NCBI GenBank assembly: GCA_017395885.1 | Contig: JAFQNM010000031.1 | Coordinates: 1-5,506 of the forward strand | DNA from: Clostridia bacterium | Lineage (GTDB): Bacteria; Bacillota; Clostridia; Oscillospirales; CAG-272 | DNA length: 5,506 nucleotides | Direction of reading: 5' to 3' | Shown: piece after piece, positions 1 to 4,816 of the stretch | Layout of the letters: the number at the start of each line of letters is the position of its first letter | Position numbering within the stretch: the stretch's first letter is position 1 | Program-made: the position numbers and the translations under genes | The notes under the pieces: generated by a model | Seen by the model: the letters and a program-made list of their open reading frames with translations, nothing else | Told to the model about the DNA's origin: nothing | Databases searched by the model: none

Positions 1-16
1 AAAGGTATTTCAACTG

Positions 17-25
17 TGATACAAT
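17..25 (+). promoter_or_regulatory. Extended -10 promoter element for the zinc-ribbon gene
   Basis: The sequence TGATACAAT fits the extended -10 pattern TGnTAnnnT, with hexamer TACAAT at 20-25. Transcription would begin near 31-33 and give a leader of about 22-24 nt before the ATG at 55. The -35 region would fall at or beyond the left edge of the window, so only half of the promoter can be judged. An extended -10 does not need a strong -35. No operator-like repeat is visible in the few bases available. Confidence 0.5.
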
Positions 26-41
26 CATAGTATCAAGATAT

Positions 42-47
42 AAGGAG
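42..47 (+). promoter_or_regulatory. Ribosome binding site (AAGGAG)
   Basis: AAGGAG lies 7 nt upstream of the ATG at 55. This is near-ideal spacing and confirms that start codon for the zinc-ribbon gene. Confidence 0.85.
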
Positions 48-54
48 AAAAGAA

Positions 55-657
55 ATGATCTGTCCCAACTGTCAGAAAGAAACCCCCGTTGAGCAGGGCA
101 CCTGTGTATACTGCGGTGCAGTACTCAACTCAACAAACGAGCCCGCTCCCGCAATGCCCACCCAGAAGAAGAAGGGCGGCGCTCTTAAGGCTATAATCCC
201 CATCATAATCGCGATCGTAATCATCATAGTTATCAACGTTCTCACCGCAGGCCCCACAGGCACCGCTGTGCTTGAGTATGACGAGGTAGAAAACGGTGTT
301 AAAGGCCACACGGTTCAGACCTTCAACTACAAGAACGACATCGTTACAGACTTCACAGAGCGCATTGAGATGACTCCCCCCGAGGGAACAGATGCAGATG
401 CATTTGCTGATTTCTGCGAGGAATACGTTGAAAAGGAATACAAGGGATTTGAAGAAGCAGGCTTCATCACTGTAGAATACGGTGTGGAGGACGACAAGTT
501 CGTTCTTACTATCAAGTATACAAACCTTGATAACGAGGCAAACGTTGACAAAATGGAGGAGCTCGGCCTTACAGACGGCGAGCTTGACCTCATTTCCTAC
601 GAAGCAACCAGAGACAATCTTGTTGCACAGGGCTACAAGGTAGTATCCGAAGACTGA
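55..657 (+). CDS. Zinc-ribbon membrane protein with DUF1307/YehR-like extracellular domain
   Basis: A 200-residue protein with three visible parts. Residues 1-22 form a zinc ribbon with two CxxC knuckles, Cys3/Cys6 and Cys17/Cys20, which would bind one Zn in the cytoplasm. A Pro/Lys linker (about 28-42) leads into a single Ile/Val-rich membrane helix at about 45-64. With KKK before the helix, the C-terminal domain (about 68-200) should lie outside the cell. That domain is acidic and has the layout of DUF1307/YehR proteins: a beta strand, a Tyr-Lys-x-Asp-type turn (YKND, 92-95), a helical stretch, then beta strands rich in Val/Ile/Tyr. YehR itself is usually a lipoprotein; here the lipobox is replaced by a zinc ribbon and membrane helix, a common form in Clostridia. 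It is transcribed alone, convergent with the neighbouring operon, and ends in its own terminator. The family has no known biochemical role. The zinc ribbon and topology are clear; the DUF1307 match is from memory of the pattern and is moderate. Confidence 0.85.
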   Translation: MICPNCQKETPVEQGTCVYCGAVLNSTNEPAPAMPTQKKKGGALKAIIPIIIAIVIIIVINVLTAGPTGTAVLEYDEVENGVKGHTVQTFNYKNDIVTDFTERIEMTPPEGTDADAFADFCEEYVEKEYKGFEEAGFITVEYGVEDDKFVLTIKYTNLDNEANVDKMEELGLTDGELDLISYEATRDNLVAQGYKVVSED

Positions 658-658
658 T

Positions 659-684
659 AAAAAGAGGCCATTGGCCTCTTTTTT
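659..684 (+). terminator. Intrinsic terminator of the zinc-ribbon gene
   Basis: The GC arm GAGGCC (664-669), a 3-nt loop ATT and GGCCTC (673-678) form a perfect stem, extended by an A run before and six T after it (679-684). It begins directly after the TGA stop at 655-657. The A/T flanks pair with each other, so it may also work on transcripts from the opposite strand. The same 28-nt sequence occurs in reverse orientation at 711-738. Confidence 0.9.
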
Positions 685-710
685 CATGCTGTTGTAAATC
701 TCAGAGCTCA

Positions 711-737
711 AAAAAAGAGGCCAATGGCCTCTTTTTA
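711..737 (-). terminator. Intrinsic terminator of the five-gene minus-strand operon
   Basis: Read on the minus strand, GAGGCC, loop ATT and GGCCTC (731-717) are followed by at least six T (716-711, with a seventh at 710). The TAA stop codon of the YcxB-like gene (737-735) supplies the first part of the A run, so the terminator begins inside the stop codon. It closes the operon before the convergent zinc-ribbon gene. Confidence 0.9.
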
Positions 738-1253
738 TATCCACTTAAACTTTTTCTCAGCAATGGATGAGGAAAGCTTTTCCTTAAGCCAAACAAGCTC
801 TCTGCCCTCTGCCTTTGAAATATCAACAATAATGGCACGGTGAGGCTCCACGTACAAATAAATATCGTTTCCCTTCTTACCAAGCTTCAGAAAGCCTGTA
901 TAGGAATAACGTGTTACCTCATCCACAAGATCGTTTTTTGCGTGGAACACCGCACACTCCTCTGTAAACTCTGCCTCTATCCTCATTCCCACAGCTCTCT
1001 TATGAGCAGAAGAGATTCCGGGATAGATGAAATACATGAATACAATGAAAAAGTCAAAAAATACTGTCATTATCAGATAAGTGATAAAGGTTGAATCCAT
1101 CTCTCCGAAAACCGCAACGATCGTTGCCGAAAGTATTATCATCAGGTTCAGAAAGGCATAGAACAACCAAAGCGGCCATTTTTGCTTCATAGCATAGCTG
1201 TTCAGGCCGAGAAGCCTTTCTCTCGTATAAACCGTTTCAAGCCTGACCGTCAT
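735..1253 (-). CDS. YcxB-like two-helix membrane protein
   Basis: A 172-residue protein. Residues 1-26 are cytoplasmic, two membrane helices lie at about 27-49 and 56-78, and a soluble C-terminal domain fills about 85-172. The arrangement matches the YcxB-like family (PF14317): short N-terminal arm, helical hairpin, then a small beta-rich domain in which a strand with EF/CAVFHAKND (95-108) is followed by a SYTGFLKLGKKGNDIYLY block (117-134) and an AIIVDIS strand (140-146). Family members usually keep a Tyr-Ser/Thr-x-Ile/Phe step followed by an aromatic-rich IYLY strand, as here. The biochemical role of the family is unknown. It is the last gene of the operon. Its ATG lies 2 nt after the stop of the PAP2 gene and its GGAGGG site is inside that gene's last codons, so its translation is probably coupled. 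The family call rests on layout and motif recall. Confidence 0.8.
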   Translation of the reverse strand: MTVRLETVYTRERLLGLNSYAMKQKWPLWLFYAFLNLMIILSATIVAVFGEMDSTFITYLIMTVFFDFFIVFMYFIYPGISSAHKRAVGMRIEAEFTEECAVFHAKNDLVDEVTRYSYTGFLKLGKKGNDIYLYVEPHRAIIVDISKAEGRELVWLKEKLSSSIAEKKFKWI

Positions 1254-1255
1254 AC

Positions 1256-1855
1256 TCAGCCCTCCGGGGACAGCTTTTTCTTATTCTCTATATGCTTATA
1301 GACACAGTTGACTATAAGGCAGGCAAGGAACGTATTCAGAGCGGCAAGTATCACACCCATAAACACGTCCGTTGGGAAATGGAGATAAAGATAGAGCCTT
1401 GAAAAGCCTATTAGAGCAGCAAGCACGATAACGGGAATGCCGATCTTTTTGTTCCATACAAATAGAGAGAAGGCCGCCTCAAAGGATCCGAGAGTGTGGC
1501 CTGAGGGGAAGGATTTATCGCCCGGCTTTGCAACCAGAAGGTCCTCAACGCCCTTCATAGCTCCGTATGCGCCCTCAAGATTAAAGGGACGTACTCTTGC
1601 AAAGAGATTCTTCATAAGTCCGTTGCCGAGTATAAGTCCGAGAAGGAGTGCAACGCCCATCGTTATGCCGCATTTTCTCGTTTTCTTGAAAAACAGCATA
1701 ACGATTGCCGTGATTATCCAGAGAATACCTGCATCGCCAAGGTGAGTGATGAAGGCAAAGAACACGTCCAGAGCGGGATTTGCTATGTGCTCCTGAATAA
1801 AGTTGAGCACGTTAACGTCCCAGGTCTGAATACTGTCGGGAAAATAAGGTGTCAT
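1256..1855 (-). CDS. PAP2-family membrane lipid phosphatase, possible undecaprenyl pyrophosphate phosphatase
   Basis: A 199-residue integral membrane protein carrying the full PAP2/acid phosphatase signature: motif 1 K82-x6-R89-P90, motif 2 PSGH at 117-120, and motif 3 S152-R153-x5-H159-x3-D163. His120 and His159 are the expected catalytic acid and nucleophile, with Lys82, Arg89 and Arg153 binding phosphate. Hydrophobic helices lie at about 28-38, 43-57, 63-81, 122-134, 138-151 and 162-186, the usual six-helix plan with the active site on the outer face. The length fits the BcrC/YbjG/PgpB-like enzymes, which release phosphate from undecaprenyl pyrophosphate or phosphatidylglycerol phosphate. 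Sequence alone does not choose the substrate. Its place in an operon with a GT2-GtrA fusion favours polyprenyl phosphate recycling (inference). A modest AAGG site (1867-1864) precedes the ATG by 8 nt; the upstream gene ends 21 nt away. No missing catalytic residue is seen. Confidence 0.93.
   Translation of the reverse strand: MTPYFPDSIQTWDVNVLNFIQEHIANPALDVFFAFITHLGDAGILWIITAIVMLFFKKTRKCGITMGVALLLGLILGNGLMKNLFARVRPFNLEGAYGAMKGVEDLLVAKPGDKSFPSGHTLGSFEAAFSLFVWNKKIGIPVIVLAALIGFSRLYLYLHFPTDVFMGVILAALNTFLACLIVNCVYKHIENKKKLSPEG
1260..1265 (-). promoter_or_regulatory. Ribosome binding site of the YcxB-like gene, inside the PAP2 gene
   Basis: GGAGGG on the minus strand ends 6 nt before the ATG at 1253-1251. 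It overlaps the Glu-Gly codons that end the PAP2 protein, just before its TGA (1258-1256). Ribosomes ending on PAP2 would be placed directly at this start. Confidence 0.8.
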
Positions 1856-1876
1856 TTTATTTACCTTGCTTTCTTA

Positions 1877-2965
1877 TCAGTTTACGTACATATTATAGAT
1901 CAGGTACTTACCGTCGACCATACGGAGATAATAAGTCTGGTCTATAAAATCGTCATACTTTTCGCTGCCCTTGTACATATTCTGAGTATATTTAACTCGG
2001 CAGGAGAAGGTGTTTTCATCGTAACGGTAAAACTCAGTAACGCTCTGATCTACAAACTCAAAGGAGTCGTAATACTGAACGAACATATTTTCCATCGTAC
2101 GGATGCTCTCGTAAAGACCGCTTGTGGGATCGAAATAAGGAGCGACCTTATTAAAGCCAACAACGTTTACGTTGGAGTCATACTGAGTATATCTTGCATA
2201 AAGGATGGCTCCCTCAAGTATCCATTCGGAATACTCTGCTTCAAGAGCTGAATCGTATATGAGAGAAGCCTTGTATTGATTTTCACTGACCTCAACGGGA
2301 GCTAAGGTGCCGTCTGCAGCCCTGACCTCAACTACAGGCTCGGAGATAAGGCCTGTTACGGCATATTTCGTGTAGTAAAGACCTCTGACGCCCTCCGGCA
2401 TAAGCTCACAGGAGGTGGTTGGGATATCTTTTTGGGTTACGTAGCTGTCGGAAAGAAGAGTTCCGTTAATAAACACGCTGTAGTTCTCAGGCACCTCAAC
2501 GGTAACGTTCTTCTTGGAATCCGTGTATATCTCAAAGGCACCTGCCTCGTAAAGCTTCTCTCCGTCCTCGCCCCGGGTCTCTATGAGCTTAAAGGAGGCA
2601 AACTTCACTTCGTCCTCACCGCTGCCTGACATTACGATATACTTATATCCGGAGTCAAGGCCTGAAGAGACCTTCTTATATGTTATCTCACGGCCGTCTG
2701 TCACGGATCTGAGGTATGCAATTATGTTCTCATCAGTTTCGAGAACGTTTGCATCTGTTTTGCATAGCTCTACGTACTTTGCCGCATCAAAGGAGGAAAA
2801 ATGCTCCCTGAAGGTCTCCTCTGCGATATACTTGGGCTGGGCAGACTCATAATCTGCAAGCCAGCCGTGAAGAAACACCAGCCACACAATGAGGGCAACG
2901 GCAAAAACTGCAATTATTGCAATGTAAATACGCCAGAACACCGGCATTTTCTTTTTGTGTACCAT
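1877..2965 (-). CDS. Membrane-anchored extracellular protein, TcaA/YvbJ-like modules, function unknown
   Basis: A 362-residue protein counted from the ATG at 2965. A basic N-terminus (HKKK) precedes one membrane helix at about 11-34, so the rest should be outside the cell. Three parts can be distinguished. Residues about 42-148 look like a small alpha/beta fold of NTF2-like type. Residues about 152-225 are a beta-rich block starting with VTVEVPENYSVFINGTLL, which resembles the middle beta modules of TcaA/YvbJ-type proteins. Residues about 238-362 are a second NTF2-like stretch ending in the typical final strands YYLRMVDGKYLIYNMYV. It lacks the N-terminal zinc ribbon found in many TcaA/YvbJ proteins. 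TcaA-like proteins act at the cell envelope in glycopeptide tolerance and wall polymer handling, but the similarity here is structural and weak, so that role is not assigned. A possible GTG start at 2971 is rejected because it lies inside the ribosome binding site. It ends in TGA followed at once by TAA. Confidence 0.8.
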   Translation of the reverse strand: MVHKKKMPVFWRIYIAIIAVFAVALIVWLVFLHGWLADYESAQPKYIAEETFREHFSSFDAAKYVELCKTDANVLETDENIIAYLRSVTDGREITYKKVSSGLDSGYKYIVMSGSGEDEVKFASFKLIETRGEDGEKLYEAGAFEIYTDSKKNVTVEVPENYSVFINGTLLSDSYVTQKDIPTTSCELMPEGVRGLYYTKYAVTGLISEPVVEVRAADGTLAPVEVSENQYKASLIYDSALEAEYSEWILEGAILYARYTQYDSNVNVVGFNKVAPYFDPTSGLYESIRTMENMFVQYYDSFEFVDQSVTEFYRYDENTFSCRVKYTQNMYKGSEKYDDFIDQTYYLRMVDGKYLIYNMYVN

Positions 2966-2970
2966 AGCCA

Positions 2971-2977
2971 CTCCTTA
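2971..2977 (-). promoter_or_regulatory. Ribosome binding site overlapping the upstream stop codon; decides the start at 2965
   Basis: TAAGGAG on the minus strand contains the TAA stop (2977-2975) of the glycosidase gene and a full AGGAG site 5 nt before ATG 2965-2963. The in-frame GTG at 2971-2969 shares its first base with this site and cannot be served by it. This sets the downstream protein at 362 rather than 364 residues and implies stop-start coupling. Confidence 0.85.
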
Positions 2978-4816
2978 TTCTGCGCTGACTATGAAGAATG
3001 TGGGTATCTTTCTGGGCTCTGTAAACGCCTTGTAGTTGTTTACAAGACCCTGCTTCTGATACTCGTCAAGCTTATCATAGTCATAATCGTATTTATTGTA
3101 GTAATCTCTGTAGTACATGAGAGAAGAGCTGCCTCCGTCAAGCAGGCCTGCAGTAACGGCGCCGTAGGACACCATAAGGTCGATCATATCGTTGTGGGTA
3201 GCACCAAGGCTGCTGGCAGTTCTACCGTCTGTTACAACAAGAATGATCGTGCCGTCTGCTCTCTGGCCGATGCCTGTTCTCTGAGCTCTGCCCGTATTAC
3301 CGTCCTGATAATGGAAAACTATCTCGTTTCCGTCCTTCTGTATAAGGGTGTTGCCCTTCTGGAAGGAAACTGCATCACGGATGCCAAGCTCATCTGCTTT
3401 TTTCTCCGTCATTCCCTCGTTAACAACAAGAGTATTGTCGTTCGTAATTCCGAGAAACGTCCTGTCTGTATAGCCGTCGTTATGAACGCACTTGCCCTTT
3501 GAATAGGTAAGGCCTATGGGCGTGTAGCCTGTTCCTCCTCCGCCGTAGTCGGGGAATTCACCGCCGTTGATGGCAGCTACCGCATTATAAAACTCGGTTA
3601 TATGGAAAATATCGTCACCTGACTGAGCTCCGGGGCGGCTCTCGGCAGAGGTGCCAACGAATATTCTTGAGGGGTCCTTTACGAGAAGAACGTATGCCTT
3701 GTATCCTGAGCCACTGACAGTTTCAAAGATCATACCGTCCTTGGCATTGGCCCATTCGTTTTCGTCAATAACAGTATCTCCTGAGGTATAGTCGTCAATG
3801 GAAATAATATCCTGCACCGTTTCCTCGCTTCTGTTAATAATACTGTCAACGGTCTTTCCGTCAAGGAAAAGACGGGGCACCCATTTTGCAGCGCTGGAAT
3901 GCTCTGCCGACATAACGAGAAAATCACGGATCGTGGTGCTGGGGCCGTGAGCAATAAGAGCAACGCTTGAGAAAACGAAGACTATAACAAGTGCAAGGGC
4001 AAGGCCGAGAGCTGCAAAGCCTCTGCCAACGTAGGTTCCCACCTTTGAGGGAGCCTTTTTTGAATTATCGTTGCTTCTTTTGGGAGGATATATCCTGCCC
4101 ATATTGATAATATCAACGTCTCCTCCGTCCTCAGGGCGCTCAGGCTTTCCCGTGAGGGCAAAGATCATAGCTCTGCTGTCGTTATCGGAAATTTCCTTTT
4201 TGAAAAGCTCATCGGGGCCGGGGGCAGGTCTTTTTCTCACGTTATAGTGATCGGGCCTTCCGCCGCCGGAGTGATGAGCAGAGCTGCCTCTGCCGGTTTC
4301 TGCAGAGGGTCTTCTCACAGGGGCCTCCTCTGTGGGTCGGCGTATCGCTTGGGCACCTTCTCTTCTCTGCACAGGTCTCTCGGCAGCTTGCGAGGGAGCA
4401 GCTTGTCTCCTTGCGGGAGCTTCAGCCCCGGCAGGAGCATTCTGGGGGCGGGGCCTTACATTCTGAGGGCGGGGAGCCACATTGCCCTTGGCGGTGACTG
4501 CACTCTGACTCTCAGGTCTTACAGGCCTTTCACCTTGAGGTCTCTGAGGCTGAGGTCTTGCCTCAGGTCTCTGCGCCTGTCTCGGTGCCTCTGCGGGACG
4601 TGGAGTTGATCGGGCTGCAGGTCTCTCGCCCTGAGCTGCAGGTCTTCTCTGAGGTGACACCGCCTCGGGGCGGGGCCTCCTTGCAGGAATATCGGCCGCT
4701 CTTTCAGGCTCTGCGGGGCCCATGCCGATCTTTGCAAGACGGGCCTTTCTTTCCTCGGCCTGTCTTTTCTGCTGGCTTATATAATTTTCCTTGAAATCAT
4801 TTTGCATCGTTATCAT
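2975..4816 (-). CDS. Membrane-anchored phosphodiester glycosidase (NAGPA domain) with Arg/Pro-rich cytoplasmic tail
   Basis: A 613-residue protein in four parts. Residues about 7-30 are a charged helix or short coiled coil. Residues about 33-205 are low-complexity and probably disordered, rich in Arg, Pro, Ala and Gln. One membrane helix lies at about 266-289. The outer part (about 370-613) is an NAGPA/phosphodiester glycosidase domain (PF09992), recognised by AINGGEF (415-421), RTGIGQR (513-519), VVTDGR (527-532), GAT followed by DLMVSYGAVTAGLLDGGSSS (546-565) and the closing EPRKIPTFFIV (600-610). In mammals this fold uncovers mannose-6-phosphate by cleaving GlcNAc from a phosphodiester; bacterial members occur in envelope and exopolysaccharide clusters and are thought to act on sugar phosphodiesters such as wall polymers. 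A Tyr/Asp-rich insert follows the DGGSSS motif. The start ATG 4816 has AAGGA 5 nt upstream and overlaps the GT2-GtrA gene by 20 nt; an in-frame ATG at 4807 is a less well-spaced alternative. The domain is certain; the substrate is unknown. Confidence 0.92.
   Translation of the reverse strand: MITMQNDFKENYISQQKRQAEERKARLAKIGMGPAEPERAADIPARRPRPEAVSPQRRPAAQGERPAARSTPRPAEAPRQAQRPEARPQPQRPQGERPVRPESQSAVTAKGNVAPRPQNVRPRPQNAPAGAEAPARRQAAPSQAAERPVQRREGAQAIRRPTEEAPVRRPSAETGRGSSAHHSGGGRPDHYNVRKRPAPGPDELFKKEISDNDSRAMIFALTGKPERPEDGGDVDIINMGRIYPPKRSNDNSKKAPSKVGTYVGRGFAALGLALALVIVFVFSSVALIAHGPSTTIRDFLVMSAEHSSAAKWVPRLFLDGKTVDSIINRSEETVQDIISIDDYTSGDTVIDENEWANAKDGMIFETVSGSGYKAYVLLVKDPSRIFVGTSAESRPGAQSGDDIFHITEFYNAVAAINGGEFPDYGGGGTGYTPIGLTYSKGKCVHNDGYTDRTFLGITNDNTLVVNEGMTEKKADELGIRDAVSFQKGNTLIQKDGNEIVFHYQDGNTGRAQRTGIGQRADGTIILVVTDGRTASSLGATHNDMIDLMVSYGAVTAGLLDGGSSSLMYYRDYYNKYDYDYDKLDEYQKQGLVNNYKAFTEPRKIPTFFIVSAE
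4294..4700 (-). repeat. Low-complexity Arg-Pro coding repeat tract
   Basis: This stretch encodes residues about 39-175 of the glycosidase, an irregular series of RP, RPQ, RPE and RRP units, including a near-tandem RPQN pair at about 116-126. At DNA level the hexamer AGGTCT (plus strand; Arg-Pro codons AGA CCT) recurs at 4514, 4538, 4553, 4565, 4619 and 4640. All spacings are multiples of three, so the repeats keep the reading frame. The tract may have grown by slippage or unequal recombination and is a likely site of length variation between strains (inference). Confidence 0.75.

Larger units (their letters stand above)
657..738. repeat. Exact 28-nt inverted repeat made of two identical terminators
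   Basis: Bases 657-684 on the plus strand equal the reverse complement of 711-738 at all 28 positions, including the asymmetric loop (ATT read along transcription in both). The arms are separated by 26 bp (685-710) that hold only a GAGCTC palindrome at 704-709. Each arm is itself a hairpin, so a transcript through both could fold as two short terminators or one long 28-bp stem. The identity is read directly from the sequence; its origin (local duplication with inversion, gene conversion, or a dispersed terminator repeat) is open. Confidence 0.9.

Noticed and set aside
685..710. Small gene or RNA between the two terminators
   Set aside because: Only 26 bp are available, with a GAGCTC palindrome and no promoter or start signal.
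130..744. Open frame of 204 codons on the minus strand
   Set aside because: It is antisense to the zinc-ribbon gene and runs through both terminators. Its translation is Cys/Val-rich without a family signature, and it has no operon link.
1742..2251. Open frame of 169 codons on the plus strand
   Set aside because: It lies antisense across the PAP2 and NTF2-like genes, has no good ribosome binding site, and its translation shows no family motif. The minus-strand proteins there carry clear domains.
2801..3502. Open frame of 233 codons on the plus strand
   Set aside because: It is antisense to the glycosidase and the next gene. Its Val/Cys/His-rich translation is typical of the reverse strand of a well-biased gene, and it covers conserved NAGPA motifs on the other strand.
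4247..4609. Plus-strand Ser/Leu/Arg-rich frame of 120 codons
   Set aside because: It is the reverse of the Arg/Pro repeat tract; its regular RSLR-like pattern comes directly from the repeated AGA CCT codons.
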